A stretch of 64,000 bases of DNA, from contig JANVFP010000032.1 of the NCBI GenBank assembly GCA_027919835.1, forward strand, positions 434,001 to 498,000. Direction: 5' to 3'. Each line of letters begins with the position of its first letter. The stretch's first letter is position 1. The notes under the pieces are model-generated. The model was not told where the DNA came from, searched no databases, and saw only the letters and a list, made by a program, of their open reading frames with translations. The position numbers and the translations under genes were made by a program. This document shows, piece after piece, positions 21,482 to 30,713 of this stretch. The DNA is from Lentinula raphanica. Lineage: Eukaryota; Basidiomycota; Agaricomycetes; Agaricales; Omphalotaceae.

Positions 21482-24400
21482 CGCGCCGGCAGTAGCTCTC
21501 TTGGAGGCTCAAAAGTGCGGACGCGGTAGGAGGGGAACTGGAGCTTGAAGTCATCCAGTAAAAGTCTAGATAGAAGGTCTGCCTTGATGTTGTCCTTGCC
21601 AGGAATATGACGAACTCTGATGTCAATACCAGTCTTGAGAACTATACCAGCAATAGCAAGAAGGATGGAGTTGTGTGATGATTCTTTGACTGCAAGAGAG
21701 CTGAGCACTTGAACAGAGTCTAGGCTATCTGAAAAGAAGAGAGCTCTCTTGGGGGGACTAGGTTTGGAAGCAATATGATGAAGGCCAGATAGAATAGCTA
21801 GTAGCTCTCTGAAGAAGATATCAACAATTGGGCTGCCAGGAGTTGGATGCACTTGATAGCAAAACCCATTGCTAGCATAGACAAAGGAGAGACCTATATT
21901 GCTTGCATCAGTCCAGCACACAAAGTCTGCTTCACTGTTACTCCATGCTTGGGCATCTACAAATCGTATCCCAATGGCAGATTTGAGCATGTCAGAGAAC
22001 CAAGTCAGGTCCCTATGCACTTCACCATTGATAGGGATGTGACGAAATTGAAGTGTCTTCCCACTCATTTTGCGATACATTTCTGTAAGAGCAGGTCTAG
22101 CCCATGGAAGAACATTAAGTGACCAGTTTAGAGAACCTGTTAGATGCTGCCAGTCTCTGAGTGCAGCTTTGCGATTGGGAGATGAGAGGAATGTGTGGAT
22201 GGCTTCCACAAGTCCATCTATGGATTCCTGAGTCAAAGAGATGGAGCCTTTCATGATATCTGTCAAGAAACCAATGATTAAGAGCCAGACTCCCCAGTCT
22301 TGTTTTCTGTCTTCATAGGGGCAGTCAATCATGTCCCAAAAGACTAGAAGCTGTACTTGTCTCTTGGGATACTTCTTGCCATGAAAGGTGATGAGATTTC
22401 TCTTGAAGTCCCATCCAAAGAAATCATCCATGTAGACATGTAGATTGGGGATTCCTAGCTTCTCAGTCCCAAACCAACACAGGAGTGCAGATACAGAGCA
22501 CCAACAGCGAGGAGAGGTTCTAGTTCCAAAAACTAATCTCCTCACAATGTGAAATCTTCCATCCACAGAAACAACTTGACAAAGTTGCCAGAGAGGATGA
22601 GCAGGGAGATTGAGGAAGGCTTTGGCTACATCACTTTTAAACAGAACAAGCTCCTCATTAGGGTGCTCTTTGATAACATCATTGAGCACCTGGCCAAAAG
22701 TGTGCATGTCATCATATTTGACTTTGGCCTCCTCTCTAGGGATACCATCATTAAGACCTGATGCAGTTTGGTCCATGACAACTCTGGCTTTCCCCTTCTG
22801 CCAGACTACAAACATAGGGGAAACCTTCATGCCAGGTAATAGTACAAAGTCTTCTGGTAGTGCTTCTGACCACCTCCCAGCAGCTACCTCCTGATCTCTG
22901 TGACCTCTAAGCGCAGCAATGTCCTCTGATTCAGTCACATAGTTGTCCACTTTCTGTTTGCACTCTTCTTCCCACTCTGCTTCATAGAAAGGCCAGAACC
23001 CTTTTCTTAATGAACGAATGACAGAAGCAACAAAGGGTTGGTTAGGATGAGAAGATAGTAGGAGTTCCAAGCGATCCACATTGAATGGAGTTTCAACTTT
23101 GATGTAACCAGACATAGATTGCAAAGTAGCCAGAATTTGAGGATTGTTCAAGAGATGTTCAGGAGGTGAAGGTAGAGGAGGTGCAGTCATAGTAGATGTG
23201 ATACTGGGAGGAATGATATTACAAGAAGAACTAGAAGAAGACCAAAGATAGCCACGTCTAAAACGTGGATTTGAAGCAGATTGGGTAGAGTCCAGAGTAT
23301 GCTTTGTACCAGCCAGAGATTTAGGCCCTTGAAGAGCGCTTTCTACTCTCTCTGCGACGCTTCTGGAGCTGGTCATAGCAGGACTGGTTGTCAATGGCTC
23401 TGTGCTGTTCCCCACACTCACTGCAGTAGCCATGCTTCCTGTTATTAGGACAGGGCTCTGAACACCTCTTCTCATTCCAGAGGATACAAGGTGTGTCACG
23501 ACGTTTTGAACTGGAAGAGGAAGATGATGAACTACTACCAGAAGGCCTCTTCCTAGCAGATAACAACTCTTTGAGCAGAAGAGTGTGGAAGCTCTCTGGA
23601 TTGCCCAAATCAAAGGGAGTGTTGGCAGCTTTCTGCCTAGCTTCTTTATCAACTCTGATAGCCACAGATGGATCATAAGGTGAAGACCTGAAGTACTCCA
23701 TGATTTGTGCTTTGTATGTCTCCAGCTCAATTTTTCGATGTGGATAAACCTTGAGCAATGGAGCAGTCCATGCATCAAAAACTCGGAGCCATTGAGACTC
23801 AGAAGTGACAGGAACAGACTTGAGCACTTGATCCTTACGAACCAGCTTGTACTCAGACCCAAAGTCTCTACTATCATCATAAGTAGATGAGGAGAAGCTG
23901 ACCAAGGCAGCATAGACTTTGTCAAAGTCAACAAAACGGTCCTTGACAATGAGGCGCAGCAAAGAGACAGGGAGAGGGTCAGAGAAAGGCTGAGCAGCCA
24001 ACAGTGATACAACAGGGTCCAGATTGCTCTCAGCAGCAAATAGATTCTTGAGCTCCCAAGTCTTCTGCACATGAGCAGGAAGAGATGTAGGCCCTGAGAG
24101 ATGGGCCAAGTGAGGAGCAGCCTCAAGGAGTGCAGCAGGAAGCATTGAAGCAGTAGCAGTAGGTTGTGAAGGAGAAGCAAGAAGCCTAGCCAAGGCATCT
24201 CTCCCAGCCTGTAGAATAGGCTCTGAATCTTGAGGAGAAGCACCAGAGTCAAGCTGGGCTTGCTCATCATCCAGTGCCTGAAGCTGAGCTTGCATACTAG
24301 CCCAAGCAGCCTCATTGACAGCATTCTCATGAGAGACAGCATTCTGATCTGTCGAAACAGCAGCCTCCTTCCCTTTGAGTTTGTCTCTCTTAAACTGATT

Positions 24401-25044
24401 GGTCTCTCTCTGAATATCCATGATCTGAGACACATAGTCTTGGGATACAACAGGATCATTGGATGATATATCTCTAATAGCCCTAAAGGCTTCCATAGCA
24501 TTGATCTCCTCATTTCTGAACTGTTCAACAACTTCCTGCAAAGTCCTGGCTTGTTCACTGACTGCCTGAAACTCCAGAGCTTGCTCAGGGTCATCAGAGA
24601 GCCTGGCAGCAAGGGAGGGAGGAGGTGACAAGTGGGGAGCAGCAGAGGAAGATGGAACATCAGAGGGATGAGGAGACACAGACCTGAAGTGAACATGAGC
24701 TCTACCCTGTTTAGAGGAGCTAGGAGCGCCCATGGAGCGCTCAGGAAGCAAGCTAGAGGTGTTCTGAGAGTGAGAAGGCATGTTAGAGGACTTTTGAGAG
24801 GAAGGGAGTAACTTTGATCTGGCCTGATCTGGCCTGATCTGATCAGATAAGGGATTGAGGCGAGTTTGTGCAGGATTGAGGGGTCTAGAGGCCTCAGAAG
24901 CACTCTGATCTGCTCTGATCTTGGTGGATGAGGATTTTGGGAGAGTTTGAGCAAGGTCAAGGTGTCTGAAGGGCTTAGATGAGGCCTGATCAGCATGGAT
25001 CTGGCTAGATTTGGACATGGAGGGTGTAGAGGCATGGATAGCAA
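21463..25044 (-). CDS. Reverse transcriptase-RNase H polyprotein, E2
   Basis: Open for 1193 codons from a TTG; the first ATG is three codons in. Recognisable Pol begins around residue 640. RT motif A is SDVAKAF near 802, motif B about GTRTSP near 830, and motif C is YMDDFFG near 871. RNase H follows: WTDAS near 1042, the FRELLA Glu, a FFSDS Asp near 1103, and HIPGKDN...ADLLS near 1150. The first ~575 codons overlap gag in the +1 frame and are Leu/Ser/Pro-rich, without known domains. Translation of Pol needs a +1 shift or internal start. The natural Pol start is therefore uncertain; the 3' end is firm. Confidence 0.9.
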   Translation of the reverse strand: MLSMPLHPPCPNLARSMLIRPHLSPSDTLTLLKLSQNPHPPRSEQIRVLLRPLDPSILHKLASIPYLIRSGQIRPDQSYSLPLKSPLTCLLTLRTPLACFLSAPWALLAPLNRVELMFTSGLCLLIPLMFHLPLLLPTCHLLPPLLPGSLMTLSKLWSFRQSVNKPGLCRKLLNSSEMRRSMLWKPLGLLEIYHPMILLYPKTMCLRSWIFRERPISLRETNSKGRRLLFRQIRMLSLMRMLSMRLLGLVCKLSFRHWMMSKPSLTLVLLLKIQSLFYRLGEMPWLGFLLLLHNLLLLLQCFLLHSLRLLLTWPISQGLHLFLLMCRRLGSSRIYLLLRAIWTLLYHCWLLSLSLTLSLSLCCASLSRTVLLTLTKSMLPWSASPHLLMMIVETLGLSTSWFVRIKCSSLFLSLLSLNGSEFLMHGLLHCSRFIHIEKLSWRHTKHKSWSTSGLHLMIHLWLSELIKKLGRKLPTLPLIWAIQRASTLFCSKSCYLLGRGLLVVVHHLPLPVQNVVTHLVSSGMRRGVQSPVLITGSMATAVSVGNSTEPLTTSPAMTSSRSVAERVESALQGPKSLAGTKHTLDSTQSASNPRFRRGYLWSSSSSSCNIIPPSITSTMTAPPLPSPPEHLLNNPQILATLQSMSGYIKVETPFNVDRLELLLSSHPNQPFVASVIRSLRKGFWPFYEAEWEEECKQKVDNYVTESEDIAALRGHRDQEVAAGRWSEALPEDFVLLPGMKVSPMFVVWQKGKARVVMDQTASGLNDGIPREEAKVKYDDMHTFGQVLNDVIKEHPNEELVLFKSDVAKAFLNLPAHPLWQLCQVVSVDGRFHIVRRLVFGTRTSPRCWCSVSALLCWFGTEKLGIPNLHVYMDDFFGWDFKRNLITFHGKKYPKRQVQLLVFWDMIDCPYEDRKQDWGVWLLIIGFLTDIMKGSISLTQESIDGLVEAIHTFLSSPNRKAALRDWQHLTGSLNWSLNVLPWARPALTEMYRKMSGKTLQFRHIPINGEVHRDLTWFSDMLKSAIGIRFVDAQAWSNSEADFVCWTDASNIGLSFVYASNGFCYQVHPTPGSPIVDIFFRELLAILSGLHHIASKPSPPKRALFFSDSLDSVQVLSSLAVKESSHNSILLAIAGIVLKTGIDIRVRHIPGKDNIKADLLSRLLLDDFKLQFPSYRVRTFEPPRELLPARWRESF

Positions 25045-25078
25045 GAGGATCTGGTGATTCAGAGCGATGGGGAGCCAT
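23321..25078 (-). CDS. Gag-like protein, E2, 585 aa
   Basis: First frame of the element, starting MAPHRSES about 1.17 kb from the element start. Residues 1-130 are Ser/Pro-rich and disordered. Residues about 165-205 (QALEFQAVSEQ region) look like a coiled coil. A folded middle region follows. Near 510-520 is a Ser run, then a Cys/His cluster at about 527-565 (CILWNEKRC, CPNN, HGYCSECG, HRA, C), like the knuckle of DIRS-order Gag proteins. The tail is basic (RKRSSRA). Expected role: binds element RNA and forms the particle. It ends in TAA about 220 bp before the conserved RT region. Confidence 0.9.
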   Translation of the reverse strand: MAPHRSESPDPLAIHASTPSMSKSSQIHADQASSKPFRHLDLAQTLPKSSSTKIRADQSASEASRPLNPAQTRLNPLSDQIRPDQARSKLLPSSQKSSNMPSHSQNTSSLLPERSMGAPSSSKQGRAHVHFRSVSPHPSDVPSSSAAPHLSPPPSLAARLSDDPEQALEFQAVSEQARTLQEVVEQFRNEEINAMEAFRAIRDISSNDPVVSQDYVSQIMDIQRETNQFKRDKLKGKEAAVSTDQNAVSHENAVNEAAWASMQAQLQALDDEQAQLDSGASPQDSEPILQAGRDALARLLASPSQPTATASMLPAALLEAAPHLAHLSGPTSLPAHVQKTWELKNLFAAESNLDPVVSLLAAQPFSDPLPVSLLRLIVKDRFVDFDKVYAALVSFSSSTYDDSRDFGSEYKLVRKDQVLKSVPVTSESQWLRVFDAWTAPLLKVYPHRKIELETYKAQIMEYFRSSPYDPSVAIRVDKEARQKAANTPFDLGNPESFHTLLLKELLSARKRPSGSSSSSSSSSSKRRDTPCILWNEKRCSEPCPNNRKHGYCSECGEQHRAIDNQSCYDQLQKRRRESRKRSSRA

Positions 25079-25123
25079 ACAGAGTGTTGAGATGAAGATG
25101 GTGCTCAGGGAGAGCAGGAGAAT

Positions 25124-26250
25124 GAAGGAAAAACAGGCAGATCAAGGTTAGATCTATGTAGATAAGAGTTAGTACAATGTAGAGGCTTATCAGACATGAT
25201 CAGAGCGCACTGAGACACCAAAAACCCAAGATCTAACAAAGGAATCAACTTCTGCAGTGTCTGATCACCTTAGATCTGTCTGGATGTGCTTTGGTATCTG
25301 TTCAGTGTCTTGATGGTGAAAAATGCGAAATTTCATACCAGATTCCTGTATCTGAGACACCTCTAGAAGGCCTATAGTCTGTACAGATGGAGGAATGTGC
25401 TGGATAGTGAAATCAGAGCTCAAATAGAGCAAGGGGACATGCAGGCAGCCTCACCCAGGTCAGAGATGGTGGGGGAAGGAAAGGAAGAATGGGAGATCAA
25501 AAACTGATGATGAAACTCGCTTTTACAGGCCTCTGCTCAGACCTCTGGCACCTGTAACAGCCACCATCAGGACCAGATCAACCCCATCATGATATGCCTG
25601 ATGCATGTGAAGATGGGACCATGTGCAGCTATCAGCTGATGATCCAAGCGCCCCATAAGCGCTGGAAATGTCCGAAATATATCCAGAGACCCATGTGATG
25701 TGTCTAGACATGGTCCAGAGTGATCTAGAGACTCTGGGAGTGAAACAACACTCAAGTCCGCTTTTTGTGTTTTGAGTGTGCAACTCGAAATGACGATTGC
25801 GGGAGAACCAGTGAACCAAATGCCTTCAAATTTGTTCTCATCCCGAAGAGGACATGGAGCCGCACATTTTCACTTAAGACACCTAAGGGATCCATCCAGA
25901 ACTGCATGGTGTAGAGCGAAATGTAAATCAAAAGCTCTATCAGAAGATTCTGAGCACTTTGGTGAAAAAGTGTGCACAACTCCACACAGACTGGGTATCA
26001 TCACTAGGTCATAGTGGACAACTTGTAGGGGCAATAGAGCTCTGTATGCGTACACAGTATAGTGGCAAGAGCTCTTGAGGGTGGCCAGCAATTAAGTGTA
26101 TTCATGTACACATTAGGTATGATGAAGGTGAAGACCTTCATGTACATACCTGTTGTGATGAATAGTGCACTATAATTGCTGGGAGATGATCTGTTGTTTG
26201 CAGAGGCCTGCAGAAAGGCTCCCTACCCTTGGAATCCGCCTTCATGTCGA
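25124..26250 (-). repeat. E2 A1 repeat, 1127 bp (5' end)
   Basis: Left terminal repeat, starting TCGACATGAAGGCGG at 26250. About 110 bp in (26123-26140) is a 7-bp stem, 4-nt loop inverted repeat (tgaaggt-gaag-accttca) kept in most copies. It probably carries the promoter and leader. No TATA box could be assigned. Confidence 0.88.
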
Positions 26251-26343
26251 GCAGGGAGATTGAGGAAGGCTTTGGCTACATCACTTTTGAACAGAACAAG
26301 CTCCTCATTAGGGTGCTCTTTGATAACATCATTGAGCACCTGG
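26251..26343 (-). pseudogene. RT sliver of E1 between E2 and E3
   Basis: 93 bp continuing the RT codons interrupted at 18942 (or at 14059 before duplication), through SDVAKAF to the codons around gcacctgg. There the B2 end of E3 begins. The next bases expected (ccaaaagtgtg) are not found beside any A end in the window. Confidence 0.85.
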
Positions 26344-27869
26344 CCTCTGCCTTTTGCACTCAGGTGGGACAGGAAGTAAGAGTTAGCCAACACTGGGCCA
26401 AAGCCCATAACATTCAGAGCGGATCATGGAGGGCTACATAATGGTACAGGATAGGTAAGGATGTAGCTACATACCACTACATATATACAAACACTGAGAA
26501 TATACATGATATGAGGGAGAGGAGGGAGGGTAAAGGAAAAAGAGGCAGATCAAGGTTAGATCTATGTAGATAAGAGTTAGTACAATGTAGAGGCTTATCA
26601 GACATGATCAGAGCGCACTGAGACACCAAAAACCCAAGATCTAACAAAGGAATCAACTCCTAGAGTGTCTGATCTCCTTAGATCTGTCTGGATGTGCTTT
26701 GATGTCTGTTCAGTGTCTTGATGGTGAAAAATGCGAAATTTCATACCAGATTCCTGTATCTGAGACACCTCTGGAAAGCCTGTAGTCTGTACAGATGGAG
26801 GAATGTGCTGGAGAGTGAAATCAGGGCTCAAATAGAGCAAGGGGACATGCAGGCAGCCTCACCCAGGTCAGAGATGGTGGGGGAAGGAAAGGAAGAATGG
26901 GAGATCAAAAACTGATGGGCAAACTCGCTTTTACAGGCCTCTGCTCAGACCTCTGGCACCTGTAACAGCCACCATCAGGACCAGATCAAACCCATCATGA
27001 TATGCCTGATGCATGTGAAGATGGGACCATGTGCAGCTATCAGCTGATGATCCAAGCGCCCCATAAGCGCTGGGAATGTCCGAAATATTGCCAGAGACCC
27101 ATGTGATGTGTCTAGGCATGGTCCAGAGTGATCTAGAGGCTCTGGGAGTGAAATAACACTCAAGTCCGCTTTTTGTGTTTTGAGTGTGCAACTTGAAATG
27201 ACGATTGCGGAAGAACCAGTGAACCAAATGCCTTCAAATTTGTTCTCATCCCGAAGAGGACATGGAGCCGCACATTTTCACTTAGGACACCTAAGGGATC
27301 TATCCAGAACTGCGTGGTGTAGAGCGCAATGTAAATCAAAAGCTCTATCAGATGATTCTGAGCACTTTGGTGAAAAAGTGTGCATAACTCCACACAGACT
27401 GGGTATCATTACTAGGTCATAGTGGACAACTTGTAGGGGCAATAGAGCTCTGTATGCGTACACACTATAGTGGCAAGAGCTCTTGAGGGTGGCCAGCAAT
27501 TACGGGTATTCATGTACACATTAGGTATGATGAAGGTGAAGACCTTCATGTACATACCTGTTGTGATGAATAGTGCACTATAATTGCTGGGAGATGATCT
27601 GTTGTTTGCAGAGGCCTGCAGAAAGGCTCCCTACCCTTGGAATCCGCCTTCATGTCGACCTCTGCCTTTTGCACTCAGGTGGGACAGGAAGTAAGAGTTA
27701 GCCAACACTGGGCCAAAGCCCATAACATTCAGAGCGGATCATGGAGGGCTATAATTGCTATGAGATGTTGTTGAGGGGTGGATGGTGGTGAAAGGAAATG
27801 TGAATGAGACGCGAGTTAAATGGTTGTGTATCAGATTGGATGGTGTTACAATAGTACAGTTATACAGTG

Positions 27870-28877
27870 TCAAGATCTTTGGGCTTGTTTGAGTGAAGCT
27901 AGTTGTAGTTCTGCCCTTACTGTAGGATTGTCTCTGATATATATTTTCCAAGCTGCAGAAGACCAACGTCCTAAAGCCATAATCACAGATTCTGAAAGAC
28001 CAAGTCTGGCATAGAAGGTTGCACCACCAGCTCTAAGTGAATGTCCACCAAACTCCCTACCAACATAAGCAAAGAACCTGGATTCAAACCAGGATCTAGT
28101 GGGGAGTGTTCCATCTTCACAGAGGAACAATGCAGGCCTGGCTCCATGTAGTTTGTCTCTGATAGTACAGTATTCCTTGAGTAGAGATACAGGACTGGCC
28201 ACTGCTTGATGACTTTGGAGAATATCTGTTCCATGGTAAAAAGGATCACTCTTGTGATAAGGCAAGTGGTAACCAGCTCTGCCATTCTCAAACTTGAGAG
28301 AGGCCCGCTTGATTACCTTACGCCAGTCACGCAGATCATGCTGATTAGGAACAGTGAGTTCACCAATGCGATGACAGCCATAGAAGCCACAGCTCATGAG
28401 AGTTGAAAACAGAAGATCATCATAGGAGAGATGACGAAAGTCATAGAAGAGTTGGATATGAGAAATTTGAAGAGGAGGCTTCCTCTTGACTGGGTCAGCT
28501 CTAACTTTCTTGGAGCCTCTGATTGTAGCTTGAACCAGAGGATGAGCACGAGATTCATCAAAGTGAGGATAGAGTTGTTTGAGAAAGTGACGAGCACCAG
28601 AGAGATATTTGGGTCCAGAGGCAATGTGTCTGGATGTGTAGGCAATGTATCTGGAAAGTGTGGATGGAGTAGGATCCAGATCAAGTTTGTGTGAGGTGCA
28701 GAAGTGGATGTAATCCCTAGCACCTGTAGTATAGTTCTGTTTAGTAGACTTTTCAATGGCATGGGCTTGAAGGAACAACACCAAGTCATCTAACTTATTC
28801 AAGTCCATAGGAGGGTGAGCAGAGCGCCCTTGTCTCTTTCTCTGCTCACCCATGGCCTCTAAAAGGACTCTCTCCAT
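27870..28877 (-). CDS. Tyrosine recombinase, E3
   Basis: 335 aa, intact, with the same catalytic set as E2. Differs by a few residues (YDFRHL, FSTLMS). Confidence 0.92.
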   Translation of the reverse strand: MERVLLEAMGEQRKRQGRSAHPPMDLNKLDDLVLFLQAHAIEKSTKQNYTTGARDYIHFCTSHKLDLDPTPSTLSRYIAYTSRHIASGPKYLSGARHFLKQLYPHFDESRAHPLVQATIRGSKKVRADPVKRKPPLQISHIQLFYDFRHLSYDDLLFSTLMSCGFYGCHRIGELTVPNQHDLRDWRKVIKRASLKFENGRAGYHLPYHKSDPFYHGTDILQSHQAVASPVSLLKEYCTIRDKLHGARPALFLCEDGTLPTRSWFESRFFAYVGREFGGHSLRAGGATFYARLGLSESVIMALGRWSSAAWKIYIRDNPTVRAELQLASLKQAQRS

Positions 28878-30500
28878 CGCACCGGCAGTAGCTCTCTTGG
28901 AGGCTCAAAGTGCGGACGCGGTAGGAGGGGAACTGGAGCTTGAAGTCATCCAGTAAAAGTCTAGATAGAAGGTCTGCCTTGATGTTGTCCTTGCCAGGAA
29001 TATGACGAACTCTGATGTCAATACCAGTCTTGAGAACTATACCAGCAATAGCAAGAAGGATGGAGTTGTGTGATGATTCTTTGACTGCAAGAGAGCTGAG
29101 CACTTGAACAGAGTCTAGGCTATCTGAATAGAAGAGAGCTCTCTTGGGGGGACTAGGTTTGGAAGCAATATGATGAAGGCCAGATAGAATAGCTAGTAGC
29201 TCTCTGAAGAAGATATCAACAATTGGGCTGCCAGGAGTTGGATGCACTTGATAGCAAAACCCATTGCTAGCATAGACAAAGGAGAGACCTATATTGCTTG
29301 CATCAGTCCAGCACACAAAGTCTGCTTCACTGTCACTCCATGCTTGGGCATCTACAAATCGTATCCCAATGGCAGATTTGAGCATGTCAGAGAACCAAGT
29401 CAGGTCCCTATGCACTTCACCATTGATAGGGATGTGACGAAATTGAAGTGTCTTCCCACTCATTTTGCGATACATTTCTGTAAGAGCAGGTCTAGCCCAT
29501 GGAAGAACATTAAGTGACCAGTTTAGAGAACCTGTTAGATGCTGCCAGTCTCTGAGTGCAGCTTTGCGATTGGGAGATGAGAGGAATGTGTGGATGGCTT
29601 CCACAAGTCCATCTATGGATTCCTGAGTCAAAGAGATGGAGCCTTTCATGATATCTGTCAAGAAGCCAATGATTAACAGCCAGACTCCCCAGTCTTGTTT
29701 TCTGTCTTCATAGGGGCAGTCAATCATGTCCCAAAGACTAGAAGCTGTACTTGTCTCTTGGGATACTGCTTGCCATGAAAGGTGATCAGATTCCTCTTGA
29801 AGTCCCATCCAAAGAAATCATCCATGTAGACATGTAGATTGGGGATTCCTAGCTTCTCAGTCCCAAACCAACACAGGAGTGCTGATACAGAGCACCAACA
29901 GCGAGGAGAGGTTCTAGTTCCAAAAACTAATCTCCTCACAATGTGAAATCTTCCATCCACAGAAACAACTTGACAAAGTTGCCAGAGAGGATGAGCAGGG
30001 AGATTGAGGAAGGCTTTGGCTACATCACTTTTAAACAGAACAAGCTCCTCATTAGGGTGCTCTTTGATAACATCATTGAGCACCTGGCCAAAAGTGTGCA
30101 TGTCATCATATTTGACTTTGGCCTCCTCTCTAGGGATACCATCATTAAGACCTGATGCAGTTTGGTCCATGACAACTCTGGCTTTCCCCTTCTGCCAGAC
30201 TACAAACATAGGGGAAACCTTCATGCCAGGTAATAGTACAAAGTCTTCTGGTAGTGCTTCTGACCACCTCCAGCAGCTACCTCCTGATCTCTGTGACCTC
30301 TAAGCGCAGCAATGTCCTCTGATTCAGTCACATAGTTGTCCACTTTCTGTTTGCACTCTTCTTCCCACTCTGCTTCATAGAAAGGCCAGAACCCTTTTCT
30401 TAATGAACGAATGACAGAAGCAACAAAGGGTTGGTTAGGATGAGAAGATAGTAGGAGTTCCAAGCGATCCACATTGAATGGAGTTTCAACTTTGATGTAA
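28858..30500 (-). pseudogene. RT/RNase H of E3, three 1-bp frameshifts
   Basis: All RT and RNase H motifs are present, but the frame breaks near 28907 (ctcaaaag to ctcaaag), near 29733 (cccaaaag to cccaaag) and near 30270 (cctccc to cctcc), each against E2. All three are single-base losses in homopolymers. They could be true lesions or sequencing errors. Otherwise the gene is close to the intact one. Confidence 0.88.
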
Positions 30501-30713
30501 CCAGACATAGATTGCAAAGTAGCCAGAATTTGAGGATTGTTCAAGAGATGTTCAGGAGGTGAAGGTAGAGGAGGTGCAGTCATTGTAGATGTGATACTGG
30601 GAGGAATGATATTACAAGAAGAACTAGAAGAAGACCAAAGATAGCCACGTCTAAAACGTGGATTAGAAGCAGATTGGGTAGAGTCCAGAGTATGCTTTGT
30701 ACCAGCCAGAGAT

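Larger units (their letters stand above)
18943..26250 (-). mobile_element. E2: complete Ngaro-like YR retrotransposon, 7308 bp
   Basis: The only copy in the window with all parts and all frames open. Order in element orientation: A1 26250-25124, gag, RT/RH, YR, B1 20355-20263, A2 20262-19131, linker 19130-19036, B2 19035-18943. It starts TCGACATGAAGG and ends GGCAGAGG. The flanks gaggatga and gcagggag rejoin to the uninterrupted RT sequence seen at 22592-22608, so there is no target-site duplication. There are no LTRs, no DDE integrase and no polyA tail. DIRS proper would have inverted repeats; the A1-B1-A2-B2 order points to the Ngaro type. A1 and A2 differ by a 6-bp repeat unit and a few bases. 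Confidence 0.93.

Noticed and set aside
25523..25819. 98-codon frame in the A repeat, recurring in most copies
   Set aside because: It has no ATG (starts at TTG), and it changes at many residues between copies that are otherwise nearly identical. It behaves like non-coding repeat sequence.
25772..26014. 80-codon opposite-strand frame in the A repeat
   Set aside because: Shadow frame. It recurs only because the repeat recurs, and no domain is visible.
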